Origin: Tuctoria greenei
Taxonomy: Eukaryota; Streptophyta; Magnoliopsida; Poales; Poaceae
Assembly (NCBI GenBank): GCA_036927565.1
Contig: JAYESD010000009.1
Location: 27,061,601 to 27,125,600 of the forward strand
DNA length: 64,000 nucleotides
Direction: 5' to 3'
Shown one piece after another: positions 33,473-45,136 of this stretch; position 1 is the first letter of the stretch; each line of letters opens with the position of its first letter. The notes below the pieces were generated by a model. That model ran no database searches, had not been told where the DNA came from, and worked only from the letters and a program-made list of their open reading frames with translations. Both the position numbers and the translations under genes were made by a program.

Positions 33473-35905
33473 GTACAACTTATCGTTCACGGGGACCGAG
33501 AAACACCACAGGCAGTTTAACAGTGTCCTGGGTGCTATCGTGAAGTTGCACTACCCGAGTGTCATTGACGGTTTCCCTGCCCTGTCGTGGGATGACTACA
33601 CTCGTATCTCTCACCCGATCCACGGCATGGTTTAGGGAGCCGTGTGGCACAATTTTATGTCAAGTTTAACTATTTTATTTTTTCAACTCGTTTGAATTGT
33701 TAATGCATATCACTTAAATGTTTGTTTGCTTAAAGCTAAGGTACGAAGTAGAGGAACCGGGCATGGAGGACCACGCGAGATGTGTGTTCCATTACAATGC
33801 TCGGAAGCTCACGACAACGGCGTTGTCGAACGCCCGGATTCAGACCGTCAACGCGTACTACAAGCGGCACCCCTGGGAGCAGGAGCAGGAGCAGCAAAGG
33901 GGTCCATTTAGGAAGGACACCGCCACGTACTTGACAGAGGAGCAGTACGCATAGGTAAATTTTTAATATTTTTAAATATTTACAATATCTATGTATGTTA
34001 ACTGTATTGATGAAAAATAAAATATGTGCAAATTAGTATTTCCTGGTTAAAGGATAACACCGAGGCGTACTTAGCTCTGTGTCGGTATTGGACTAGTGAA
34101 GCTTTCATCAGTATGTCCACGAAGGCTAGACAGTGCCGCATGGGGTCTGACGGCAAGCACAACTTTAGCGGTGACAGCTACTTGCGTTTGGCTAAACGCA
34201 TGGTAAGTACTTTTTCAATTTATTTATGTGTTCCTAATATATTTATGTCACTAACATGGCTATACAGGAGCGAGAGATGGGTCAGGAGCCGATCGCGACC
34301 TAGGTTTGGAAGAGATGTCACAAGGGAAGTGACCCTTCTCAGCCAGGGCAGTGTAGTCAGGTCGCAGCCGACCGACTGGTAAGTTTTCAAAATTCATCAA
34401 TTTCACTATAACTAATAGTATTATTGACATGCTTACAAGATTTCTTTGTTTTGTAGGCAAAGTACGCGCAAGAGGTCACGAAGATACACGGTGCGGATTA
34501 CGATTGGGAAAACTCGTCGATCGACCCCGAAGCCGTGTATGCGAGCGGAGGCGGGAAGGCCCATGGACAGTGATTTGGTCATTTGTTTCATTTCTTTTTC
34601 AATTTATCCTCTTCTACTTAGTGTTTTCATTCTTTTGCAGGTTTGCCATTTTTGATGGAGTTGTCGACTGGAGGTCGGCGCGACCTTTGAGAGGCGCTTC
34701 ATCGATGCAGCCTTCGTCCGTTGGGACCTCAAGTGCTCGTCTCTCGCAGACCCAGTTGGAGCTCCTCGTCTTGAAAGAGACGCTGGCGCAGACCCAGGCA
34801 GAGCTGGGGAGGTCGAGGGAGGAGGCAAAGGAGGAGCAACGGAGGACGGCCTTAATGCAGGCACAGACGCAAGCAGCTATGGCGGTATGTAATTTAAAGT
34901 ACCATAGTTAAATTTCATAGCAATTCAATAACATATATCTTCTAATATTTTGCAATGACAGACTCTTGCTCGAAACAGCGGTCAGGATATCGAGATTTCT
35001 ACGCTTCCGCCGCAGCAGACACCGGAGCAGGTGATAAACTCTTTCTTTAATATTGTCGTATCCATTTTATTATTTTACATAGGGAGATAAGGAGGTAGAA
35101 CATAGAGTGGGAGAGAGTGAGATAGAGGTAGAACATAGGATTTCTAGTGTAGGCTGCGGCCAGGAGGTTGGAAGGTTCCTGGTGCGGCCAGGAGGTTGGG
35201 AGTAGTATTTTGGCGAAGCCTAATGTTGAGAATAGTAAAATTGCAATTTTCTCTTAGCGCACCTGTACATATTAGTCCGTGTCTCTGAGTAAGCGAGTGT
35301 TTAGTTCCCTAGAATATTTAGGAACTAGATTTGCATTTTTGTTTTTGTTGCAAAGTCATATTTATTGAAAGTCTGTATGATTTACTAGTGTTTGCTGGTA
35401 GAGTTGCAGTTTCATACACATTTTCCAATTTCTGAAGTATCACAACATCACATGGGATTGGATTTCCCTCCTTTACAAAGTTTTATCTCCACTTGTTGCT
35501 TGCATGCATCGCTCAATATTAAAATAACCATAACTTCATATGCAGTAAATGGAATTTGGTAAAATTTGCTTCATTGCATAGTATGTGATAGTTCATGCTT
35601 TAAATGGATCGATTGAAGTATAATATGTTAGCTATTACCCTACCGTTCCAGGATTTTTTTACTGGTATCATTCAAGGATTTTTTCTGTACTTGTAACTCT
35701 ATTGTATCGGGCTATTGAAACAGCCCCCCACACCTACAGAGTTGCGCAATTCTTTACAAGGCTAATACAGGGAATATATGGTTCTTTTGCAAGGTTCGGG
35801 AACGGCGGCTCAAACTTCTTCGCCACACCTACAGGCATCCGGAGGGACACGCCGAGAAGATCTTGGCCCTGGAGGTAGTGGAAGGGCTAGCGTGTAGCCT
35901 GGTGA
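33473..35905 (+). pseudogene. E' second transposase-type gene (Transposase_24-like), partial
   Basis: Exon pieces with GT/AG-like borders matching E: about 33473-33655 (HHRQFNSVLGAIVKLHYPSV), 33741-33953 (KLTTTALSNARIQTVNAYYKR), 34042-34203 (LALCRYWTSEAFISMSTKAR, the W-x-L...W-S/T-x-x-F signature of the Ptta/En/Spm plant transposase family), 34268-34379, 34457-34569, 34641-34884 (coiled coil LELLVLKETLAQTQAELGRS), about 34963-35030, and the last exon from 35797. Stops such as TAG at 33631 interrupt it. The product would bind DNA or assist transposition; broken and 5'-truncated here. Confidence 0.65.
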
Positions 35906-36059
35906 ATGGTTTTGGAACTGTTTTTTGTTGTTGTGGATGTTTTGAATGTTTTCTAGACTATTTTGTCATTTGTGTCCTGTATAAACTGTTTTTTGACTAT
36001 TTTGTGATCTGTCTAGAGCTCACAATCCTGCGAGGTGGTCAGTTTCTGTTTTTTTAAAT

Positions 36060-36456
36060 GAAAACTTAACTTACGTCGGCTATGGTAAAGCCGACGTAAG
36101 TTAGCCCAGTTTAACTTATGTCGGTCAGGCTATACCGACGTAAGTTATACCACTTAACTTACATCGGTGTCGCGCAACCAACATAAGTTATACCACTTAA
36201 CTTACGTCAGTCGGGCAGCCGCCGCCGGGCCAGCCCGCGTCCCATCCCGATAAATAACTAACGTCGGTTGCGGGATACCGACGTAATTAACTTACGTCGA
36301 CGACCAACGTAAGTTACCTTAATTACATCCAAACTGCTCCGTCGACTGGCAACCAACGTAATTAAGGGAAAACTGACATAATTAAGTAGCTTACATTAGT
36401 TTAGGCCTTAATTACATCGGCCTTGGCCGATGTAATTGATCAGAATTCCTGTAGTG
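36060..36456. repeat. Right subterminal repeat array of E'
   Basis: Repeated units AACTTACGTCGG and complement CCGACGTAAGTT in both orientations, with variants ACATCGG and ACGTCAG, ending at CTGTAGTG. Subterminal arrays like this are transposase-binding sites in CACTA elements. Confidence 0.85.
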
Positions 36457-36626
36457 ACTATATTAGAGATCATTTCGCTCAACATAAATATTAATATCAT
36501 ATCTTTATAATATAGTTTTTCTTCAAAGTACATGAAGATGATATAATTAAGACATTCATGTAATTTAGGAAGCAATGATTATAAATTCTAAAAAGTAGTG
36601 TTGTAAGTCTCTCTTATGCCTATAAT
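36457..36626. other. AT-rich spacer between two CACTA copies
   Basis: 170 bp, AT-rich, no coding or repeat structure recognised. Its last three bases, AAT, form the left target duplication of E. Confidence 0.6.
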
Positions 36627-36800
36627 CACTACAAGAAACTCGCAACCTTTCGTCGGCCAAAATAGTTTGCGTGGGCTGGCCGATGTAAGTCAACTAACTT
36701 ACGTCGGCCGGCTGTAGCTGACATAAGTTAGATAACGGTGACCGAAGGAATTTAATGCACTCAGCACGTTGGCCCAACCCTAGGCCGACATAAGTTAACA
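36627..36800. repeat. Left terminal and subterminal repeats of E
   Basis: Starts CACTACAAGAAA, then CGTCGGCC, GGCCGATGTAAGT, AACTTACGTCGGCCGG and GACATAAGTTAG units, the same family as the right end. Confidence 0.85.
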
Positions 36801-38168
36801 GGCCCTCATACGTAAAGGGATTAACCCTAAACATCGCAGCCGCGCGCGTGGCTCATTCCACACGTGCGTCTTTCTCCTCGTGCCCGAGCTGCCGCCTCCT
36901 ACACGCCTGAGCCACCGCCGCCCGTGCCTAGCCGCTTGCCTCCCTCCCTACCCCATCGGCCGACAGCCATGGCTGTCCGTCGGCGCCCTCCATGTGGGTC
37001 CCCACGATGACAGCCCTGGCCGTACCGAGAGCATAGCTCGGTTTTTTTCTTCCAATTAGCAATTGCTTATTATTTGTTTAGAAATTATCCATTGTATATT
37101 AATTGTTTAGCAACTAATGATTGTGTTTAGCAATTGTGTTCAACGACTAGAGTGTGTTTAGGAATTGTGTTGCAATTAGCGATTGTGTTTAGCAATTAGC
37201 AATTAGCGATCGTGTTTAGCGATTTTGTTGCAGTTTTTTGGTAATTAATAGCTTTGATTGCTTAATTTTTTAATTATTTAATTATTTTGATTGTTTAATT
37301 GTTTACCAATTTGTTTAATTGTTTAATTGATTAATTGTTGAATTGTTCAACAATTGTTTTATTGTTTAATTACTAATTAGTTGTTTAATTAATTAATTAT
37401 TTTTTAAATATTTTAATTGCTGGAGCATTTATTTATGATATGTAAATAAGCGGGCTCCGGGCCGGTTCGACCCGACACAACCCATTTATGGCCCGACACG
37501 ACCATTTAGTAGTCACTTATGCATATAATGGGCACGAAGATGAAAAGCAACGGTGATGATGGCAATCTCCCGCGCGTGGATGACGGGATCCGACGGAGCA
37601 TAAAGTACGACGACTATCTCGTAAAGCCGTTCGGCTGTTAACGGCGGGTTCAGATGGGCATAACTTAGGATGGCTGACCCAGTTCCCTGTCTCTCTCTCG
37701 TTCTTTCCTCCTCTCTCTCTCTCTTGTTCTTTCCTCTCTCTCGCATAAATGACTCAAAAATAAAAGATTAGTGTAACCTATACAATATTTGTTACCTATT
37801 TTGAACCGGCCCATCTCACATGCGTTACGCATGTGAGGCGTGTAGGTTCGGAATTGTCCCTTTTTGGACAGCCTGAGAGTGACCGAGGAGACGTGACTTG
37901 TGATGAGACGCGGGTCTAGATCTGGATGAGATTTCGATGGCATAACCCTGACGTTCTCTACTGCACCATTTTCAGGCATGCAGTTGGAGATGGGGTTATG
38001 CGGCCAAAATTTCGTCCAGATCCAGAACACACGTCTTGTCATAAGCATGCCCCCTCGTCGCTCTTGGGTGGATTTAGGACATATCATTTCCAATAAATGT
38101 AGGGATGTGACATTAAACAAATTATAAAGTAACCATAATTTCTCTGGCTTTATACTGCAGAGTCAAAC
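36801..38168 (+). other. 5' non-coding region of E
   Basis: No gene. 36830-37010 is GC-rich. 37040-37430 is an AT-rich degenerate repeat built from TTAGCAATTG, TTTAATTG and TTGTTTAA units. 37680-37745 is a CT-rich tract. At 37816 CACATGCGTTACGCATGTG forms a 9-bp-arm palindrome. This stretch should hold the transposase promoter and 5' UTR; I cannot place a TATA box confidently. Confidence 0.55.
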
Positions 38169-40620
38169 ATGGGTGAGGACCGCAGATGGATGTATACTGG
38201 TTGGAAGAGCAGATCTGGTGGTCACTCGGATGAGTGGTTCGCCAAGATAGATGCATTTGTAGAATGAGATTTTTCGTTGTCAAATATCGGTAAAGTGCGG
38301 TGTCCATGTAAGAAATGTCGGAACGCAAAGTTTTTGGACAAAATGGAACCTTCGATACACTTGTGTCGAAATGGTTACATGTCACATTATGAGGTGTGGA
38401 TCTTCCACGGTGATACAACTTCTTAAGTTGTACATGAAGTGGAAGAGGACAATGATGATGACACGGGGGTTGATATGATAGATGAGATGTTGGAAGTTAT
38501 ACAACCATAGCTTACATAGGATCCTCCTACAACGGAGGTTGAAGCATTCTTCGAGCTTCTCATAGCTTTAGAAGAGTCGCTGCATGGACACACTAAAGTG
38601 ACCCTCCTCACTTGCGTGACTAGACTTATGGTAATTAAGTCTATGTACTTCTTTTCTAATAACTGCTACAACGACCTCATCAAATTATTCAGCAATGTCC
38701 TTCCACGGCCCTATAAAGTGCCTAAAGATATGTATCACGTGAAGAAATTGCTTTGTGGTCTCGGTATGAAATACGAGAAGATTGATGTGTGTCCGGACAA
38801 CTGTGTGCTTTTATGAAAAGAGTGTGCCAAAGAGAAAAAATGTTTAATTTGTGGTTAATAGAGCTTTGTCAAAGTTATTTATAACGATGGTGATAATGTG
38901 ATGACAGAAGTCACACATACGCAGCTTCGTTACTTACCCCTGACACCTCGATTGAAGTCGGTTGTTCCTTAAAAAAACTACAGACACATGAGATGACACA
39001 AAGAAAGTGTATGTCAGAATAATGGAGTCATAACGCACTCGTCCGACAGTGAGGCATGGAACCCACTGGACCGGTTCGATTTAGATTTTGGCTGTGAAGC
39101 TAGAAATGTTCGCATCGGGTTGGTGACAGATGGATTCTCGCTGTTCAGTGCGAAAGCCACACCATACTCCTGTTGGCCTGTCTTTGTCATTCCGTACAAC
39201 ATACCACCGACTCTTTGTACGAAGTATGAATGCATGTTCATTAGCCTCATTGTACCTGGGTCGGATCATCCTCGACCACGTCTCAACGTGATTTTGAAAC
39301 CGTTGATCGAAAAATTAAAAATGTTGTGGACAGGAGTCAAACTGTACGATTGTTACAAGAAGCAGAAATTCAACCTTTGAGTTGCTTATTTGTAGTCTAT
39401 CCATGATTTTTTGATCCACGACATGTTTTCTGGATGGAACACTCACGATGGTTTGATGTGTCCCATATGTGCTTCAGACACAAATTGTTTTTGACTTACT
39501 CATGGAGGCAAGATAAGCTACTTCGATTGTCACAGACATTGGTTGCCTCCGAATTATATGTTTAGGCAACATTGGACATCGCTGTCACTAAAGGATCACC
39601 AAAACATCTTAGCGGGTCAGAAATATCTGATATGTTGGACAAATTGGTGCCAGATGAAGGCAGTGCTGGATATTTTCTCGGTTACGGAGAGGATCACAAT
39701 TGGACTCATATAGGTGGACTATGGGAGCTCCCATATGTGAAGTCGTTGATACTAGTGCACAACATTGATGTCATGCACCAAGAGTGTAACATAGGCAAAT
39801 GTATCATAAGCACATGCATGGACATGACAGACAAACCGAAGACAAAATAATGGCTCGAAAGGATTTGGCTGAGCTTTGTAATCGTCCAACTCTTGAGCTC
39901 TCCGAAAGTGATGGTAAACGACGTGCTTCTTTCTGTATTCACCTAAAGAAAAGAAAGAAGTTCTCGAATGGTTGTAAAGTTTGAAACTCCCAAATGGTTA
40001 CGCAACTACTCTAAGACGAGCCGTGAATGTGAAAACGGGAAAACTCATTGGGTTGAAGAGTCATGATTATCACATAATCATGAAAAGACTTCTACCTGTT
40101 ATGTTTAGGGGCTATTTTGATGATGCAGTGTGGAAGGTGTTATTGAGCTTAGGTGCTTCTATAAACATCTTTGTGCTAAAGAAATCACGATAGAGATGTT
40201 GAGTAAGTTGGAGAAGGAGATACCAGTACTATTACATAAGATAGAAATTAAATTCCTCCAGGGTTCTTTAATGTAATGCAACATCTCCTTATCCATCTTC
40301 CATTTGAAGCGAAAGTTGGCGGTCCCATGCAATATAAGTGGATGTATCATATTGAAAGAACACTAAGATATCTGAAACCAATGGTTCGTAACTGGGCAAG
40401 GGTTGAAGGGTGCATCACCGAATCTTTTACTCTTAAGGAAGTAGGATACTTCTCAAGTGTTTACTTTGTAGAGGAACACAATGCCAATACTTTGGCAATG
40501 CAGTATAATATGGATGAGCAACCTCCTTGTGGTGATCTCTCCATTTTTGCAACAAGAAGTATTACTGTTGGTAGTTGGACTTCCTACGACTTTAGCAAAA
40601 AAGAAAGGAGTGTTGCTTTC
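38169..40620 (+). pseudogene. Element E TNP2-type transposase, 5' and central part
   Basis: ATG at 38169 (MGEDRRWMYTGWKS), the Transposase-associated N-terminal domain, with CPCKKCRN (38300). Then the TNP2/Transposase_21 core: DMYHVKKLLCGLGMKYEKID (38730), DHPRPRLNVILKPLIEKL (39268), WNTHDGLMCPICASDTNCF (39438), HNIDVMHQECNIGKCIIST (39760), and a DUF4218-like block (KSHDYHIIMKRLLPV, 40050; LPFEAKVGGPMQYKWMYHIERTL, 40305). Stops start at TGA 38265 and recur, with frameshifts near 39560 and 39980. It would cut the CACTA ends; dead here. Interrupted at 40620 by element C and resumes at 52404 in the same frame. Confidence 0.88.
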
Positions 40621-42182
40621 TGAATGTAGGCCTAGAGGGGGGGTGAATAGGCCTTTTTGATTTTTCTCGGTTCCTGTAACACTCAGCAACAAGGTCAATA
40701 CCAGAGATATCGGACTAGTCCGGTAATGTGCGGACTAGTCCGGTTTTCACGGGCTAGGTTGATCAAGTTCAGACAATTTGATTGATTCGTTAATGTTAGC
40801 AGCGGAAATATAAACTTGAATCTCAATTTAATAGTTGTATGTCAGATTCTATTGTAGTTAAAGCTCTTGATCAACAATTAGACTTAAATTGAATAAAGTG
40901 AATCAAACCCCAGATTAAGTTGATCAAATTAGATGAAGAACACAAAAAGGACAAGACACACGATTTATCCCGTGGTTCGGCTACCACGAAGGCAACCTAC
41001 GTCCACATTGACGAGCCCACAAAAGGACCGGGTCTTCTCCAACCCTTTCCTCGTCGGATCGCCACGAAGGCCAATCCTCTTCGACTACTCACAAGGGGTA
41101 AATAACCAAGTTGAAGGGGCGTTCTCACACGTTGAGAGCTCCCTTGATTACAACTCACAACGACACCAATAACACACTCGAAAATTACAAATTGAAACGT
41201 AAGAGTGTGTTAGAGAATCAAACCAAGAGCTCAATGATCTGTGCCAAGTGTCTCTCCAATGATCTAGAAGTGATCTTCAATGGATTGATCGATTTTGCAC
41301 TTAATTTCGTGGAGAGAGATGGTTTTTGAGTCTCTTGGGAGGTGTGACGGCGCTAGGGTTCGAGAGAGTGTAAAAGTGGGTCGTGCACCTCTATTTATAT
41401 GGGGTTTCTAAAAGTGACCGTTAGGGTTCAGAAAGATCGGACTAGTCCGTGGTGGTCATCGGACTAGTCCGGTGTGCTGTGTGTAGCAAACCCTAAGTGT
41501 CCAGGAATATCGGACTAGTCCGGTTGAAAACGGACTTGTCCGATTTCGCTACTGGAAATCTTCGGACTAGTCCGATTGCCATCGGACTTGTCCGGACATA
41601 TGAAACCCTAAGTGTTTGGGATGACAAGTCCGCACTTGGAGGACTTGTCCGATTTAGATCAGTGTGTATATCGGACTAGTCCGTGGTGACACCGGACTTG
41701 TCCGAAGTGGATCAGAATGAATATCGGACTAGTCCGGATCACAACGGACTTGTCTGATTTTGTGTGACTTGTGCAATGTGTTGAGGACTAGTCCGCATTG
41801 GGGAGGACTAGTCCGAAGTGGATCAGAAAGATATCGGACTAGTCCGGTGGAGACCGGACTTGTCCGATCTAGTGCAGAATGTGATATCGGACTAGTCCGG
41901 CTGATATCGGACTAGTCCCGTCCTGTATAACTTTGTGCATTGTATGTGTGTGCTTGAAAGTGATTGAGCTCTTGGGTGTGTTTCCTTAACACACTCTATA
42001 CATAATAATCTACTATTTTCTTCTTCTTGAGCTCAAATTCACTTTGCTTCTCATTTCCCTTCTTTTTGGCATTTTGCTCATTTTTCATCATTTGCCTGCA
42101 TTCATCTCAACAAAAGGATTAGGATCCCAATTGCTTGTCATAAATCATCCAAACCCACAAGGGAGTCCTAGATGCACTTTCA
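40621..42182 (-). repeat. Element C 3' LTR (1562 bp)
   Basis: On the plus strand starts TGAATGTAGGCCTAG and ends GCACTTTCA. Contains about two dozen CGGACTAGTCCG and CGGACTTGTCCG units between 40707 and 41935. TATA box complement CTATTTATAT at 41391-41400. Confidence 0.95.
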
Positions 42183-42634
42183 ATCTCCCCCTTTTTGGTG
42201 ATTGATGACAACCAATTGAGATTTCACAAAATAAGGCAAAAAAAATGAGATTTTCATAAAGTATGCACATATGACTCAAAAATACATCAAGCAACAAGGG
42301 AATTATCCATATGTGCATTCTTTATGGTGGGATGCATACTAAGTGCATGAATACATTGAGAATGACAGAATTTGCATTAACCAACCGATATCAAATGCAT
42401 ATGACATTCCAGGGGCAAGAACACAGTTTTCATCACACACTCCAAATAAATTTAGCAATTCATCACAGGGCCAAACTTAATATGAAAACAGAGTTAAACT
42501 ATTACAACCACAAATGAAAGATAAAGAGAACTCTCTCCTCGCACCCTATCACAGCTAAAGCTAAGACTCCCCCTCAATCCCTCCCCCTTTGGCATCAAGG
42601 CACCAAAAAGAAGGAGAGGAGGGTCCTAGGGTCT
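42183..42634 (-). other. Polypurine tract and 3' untranslated region of C
   Basis: The complement of 42184-42196 is AAAAAGGGGGAGA, the polypurine tract. The rest lies between the env-like stop and the tract and is AT-rich without genes. Short plus-strand ORFs have no support. Confidence 0.75.
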
Positions 42635-44194
42635 TCACTCTTCACTGTCGGTCCTCTCGTCATCGTCTTCATCTTCTTCGCTTTCTGCTTGACGAGGAGG
42701 AGAGGGAGGAGGAGGAGCGGAGCTGCTCGAGCCCCCAATGCCAAAAAAGGCAAGCTCAGAAGGGGACAAGGGCCCGAGCTCGGTGAAATCCGGGTCAGAC
42801 TCCTCAGATATCACTGGAGATCCAATGGGGTCGATCTCCAGCTTCCGACAGATTTGCTCCACATTGGCCTTTATATACTTCATGTCCTCCTTTCTTTTCT
42901 TGTTGAGTTTGTGGACCTTCACTTTGGTCTTTTTGCAGGAGGAGAAGATTGCTGACAAGTATTTGAGGATCCCACTGGCGGATCCTCTCTGAGGGGCTTC
43001 CCTAGAGGTAGGGACCTCCCTAGCACTGCTTCTTGCTCTTGTCGGTGCCTCGGGACTGGAGACCGGTGAGGGAGCAGCCTGGATGCTCACTGGTTGAGGC
43101 TTCTGAGGCCTCAAGAGGGTGTGCTCCACATCCTTCATGAACTCAATACCTGTGACTTTCTCAATCACAAACATGAGGTAGGGAGCATAGCCACATGACC
43201 TGTTAGGCGTACGGGATATGTTGACCATATCATTCCAAATGTACTCCACTACATCAAATGGGCAGTCCCTGCTTATGACTCTCATTAGGGTTCTGAGGTA
43301 ACCCTGCACGCTCCCAACATCTCCATCTTTAGGAGCAATAGTCTTCCTCAGCACCCTGTTGAGGACCACAAAGAATGGTTTCATGTGCTTTGTAGAGGGA
43401 GGAACATACTTTGAGTTAGGCTCATATAGGAATTTCATCCTATCCTTCTCCATGACACCAATGTTGTGGATGATCAGCCTGTCAGGTCCAGAGGTGTCCA
43501 GATGGAGCAGATTATTGAACTCCTCTTGAGTGATACTATACTTAGATCCGTGTGTCATCCAAGTAACACTCTCTTCATCCTCACTTGAGAAGTGGAAAGT
43601 TGCAAAGAACTGTGCAATCACTTCATCATTCCAGTTATGCCTGAAGGCAAAGAGATCCTTCAGGCCATGCCTCTCAGCTGCAGCAATGACCTCATCAAAG
43701 GCTGAGCACTTCTTCTTCTCTAGGTGGGCCCAGTCAATCCACTGACTGCGCGCCACCGGTGTCTTCATCGGGAGGTACACTGATTTGTAGAAGTCTGCAT
43801 GGAAGTTGCACCAAAACCTTCTATCGACAGCTTGCTTTGGCCTGCCATACCAGTCAATGCTCCTGTATTTTGCTGCAGAATCACTTCCTTTTCCGTTGAA
43901 CTTCTCCTCGGTGGGGTCCCGGACCCCTTCCCTGGGAGAATGGAGCCTCAAGGGCCCAACTGGCCCCGTTGCAACTCCCTTGCCCTTTCCCTTTGCTTGC
44001 CGAAGGCCGCTTGAAGATGTAGCAACCTTCGAGGCGGGCTTCTTGGCACAGACCTTCCTCCGAACTTGGGGAGGAGATGTAGCAGGCCCGGAAGGTCTTT
44101 CTTGGCGTTTGCCAAGACCCGCCGAGGACCGAGATGCCACCTCGTGGTCCAACTCGGCCTCAAAGTCAGAGATTTCGTTGTCGGAGCTTGACAT
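42635..44194 (-). CDS. Element C env-like (third) gene, intact
   Basis: ATG at 44194 (MSSSDNEISDFEAEL); an open extension upstream to 44236 has no ATG. About 519 residues. Basic Gly/Lys-rich N-terminal region (KGKGKGVATGPVGPL), then the plant transposon-protein globular domain: DRRFWCNFHADFYKSVYLPM, WMTHGSKYSITQEEF, LNRVLRKTIAPKDGDVGSVQ, NRSCGYAPYLMFVIEKV. Then a Pro-rich linker, a basic coiled segment (KKRKEDMKYIKANVEQICRK) and an acidic tail. No signal peptide or transmembrane helix visible, so the envelope label is positional only. Element A has the same gene as a pseudogene. An acceptor-like TTCTCAG lies three bases upstream of the ATG. Confidence 0.85.
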   Translation of the reverse strand: MSSSDNEISDFEAELDHEVASRSSAGLGKRQERPSGPATSPPQVRRKVCAKKPASKVATSSSGLRQAKGKGKGVATGPVGPLRLHSPREGVRDPTEEKFNGKGSDSAAKYRSIDWYGRPKQAVDRRFWCNFHADFYKSVYLPMKTPVARSQWIDWAHLEKKKCSAFDEVIAAAERHGLKDLFAFRHNWNDEVIAQFFATFHFSSEDEESVTWMTHGSKYSITQEEFNNLLHLDTSGPDRLIIHNIGVMEKDRMKFLYEPNSKYVPPSTKHMKPFFVVLNRVLRKTIAPKDGDVGSVQGYLRTLMRVISRDCPFDVVEYIWNDMVNISRTPNRSCGYAPYLMFVIEKVTGIEFMKDVEHTLLRPQKPQPVSIQAAPSPVSSPEAPTRARSSAREVPTSREAPQRGSASGILKYLSAIFSSCKKTKVKVHKLNKKRKEDMKYIKANVEQICRKLEIDPIGSPVISEESDPDFTELGPLSPSELAFFGIGGSSSSAPPPPSPPRQAESEEDEDDDERTDSEE

Positions 44195-44197
44195 GAT

Positions 44198-44510
44198 CTG
44201 AGAATGAATGAGCAAGAAAAATGACAAGTTATGCAAGCCATAGGTAAGACATGATAGTAATGGATGGCATTAGGGAATTAAGGAATTAGGTTCAGGTTCA
44301 GAAACATCGGACTTGTCCGGTGCCTAGGCACGGACTAGTCCGGTGTTCATCCTCAAAAACCTAACAGATTGAACTGGACACAATCCCTAATGCAATTCTA
44401 GTCTAGCATACACGTAGTACATCAGATAAACATGTAACTAGTGCAGGGTGCTAGGCCAAACGATCAATGATTGAGAAAAATACGATTTCTAGGGTTTTGA
44501 AGGTTTTTAC
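44198..44510 (-). other. Putative intron in the env-like leader of C
   Basis: On the minus strand TTCTTCG|GTAAAAACC at 44510 could be the donor and CATTCATTCTCAG|ATCATG at 44198 the acceptor, giving 313 nt. Element A has a comparable 305-nt arrangement (26123-26427). It contains palindromes (44307-44345). Confidence 0.45.
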
Positions 44511-45136
44511 CGAAGAAATCGTTGGAGACTTGAAGTTTTGGGGGTTTGAGGCCGGACTGGTCCGGTGGAATCAATCCCCAAGTCTTCAAGATTGATCTCC
44601 GCCCAAACTTGTGGCTTTTCGACGGAGGACACAAGAGATTGCTTTGGGAGCTCGAGCGCAAGAGAGAGAAAGGCGTGAGCAAATGTGGGGATGAGTAGAT
44701 TAGGGTTTGGTGGCGGCTAGGGTTATGGACACGAGAAATCGGACAAGTCCGGACTTGACCGGACTAGTCCGAAGTCATCCAGAGACCTATATCGGACTAG
44801 TCCGTGGTCCGTCGGACTAGTCCGGCCTAACCGGCACTCTGCGGACTAGTCTGCATGGGTGGACTAGTCCGGATAACCACGGACTAGTCCGTGGTTACCA
44901 GGAAAGAATTGCATAGCCCATTCATATATATTTGAAGGTTCAATAATAGAGAATAGAGAGGCAAAACAATTCAAGCAATCTTGACGAATTTGACCAGTAA
45001 GCATACAACAATCATACAATGATCAAAATTCATCAAGATCTAATAATTGACATAGTTTTTCGAGAGAAAAATAGGGAGGGGTAATTTTCACAAATCAATC
45101 AACATTTTTGAAGTAATCATACAGGTATGCAACTTT
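44511..45136 (-). other. Pol-env spacer of C with palindromes
   Basis: No supported gene. CGGACTAGTCCG-type units at 44550-44565 and 44745-44900. TAGGGTTTGG and CTAGGGTTAT telo-box-like motifs at 44699-44728. Corresponds in position to the cluster at 25789-26330 in A. Confidence 0.7.

Larger units (their letters stand above)
33435..36456 (+). mobile_element. E': right half of a CACTA (En/Spm) transposon
   Basis: Collinear with 54190-56845 of element E: same exons of the second gene, then an array of ACTTACGTCGG inverted units, then the terminal ATTCCTGTAGTG at 36445-36456 (reverse of CACTACAGGAAT). No left terminus and no TNP2 gene upstream: homology starts abruptly at about 33435 beside the LINE remnant. 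It is therefore truncated. The gene's last intron is longer than in E by about 0.6 kb (35140-35790) and lacks E's long GA tract. Confidence 0.85.

Noticed and set aside
40920..41329. ORFs repeated in both LTRs of C (also 51181-51550)
   Set aside because: Lie in the transcribed LTR part, short, no domain; the similarity is due to LTR duplication.
42689..44201. Plus-strand ORFs opposite the env-like gene of C
   Set aside because: Antisense shadows of 42635-44194; no domain similarity.
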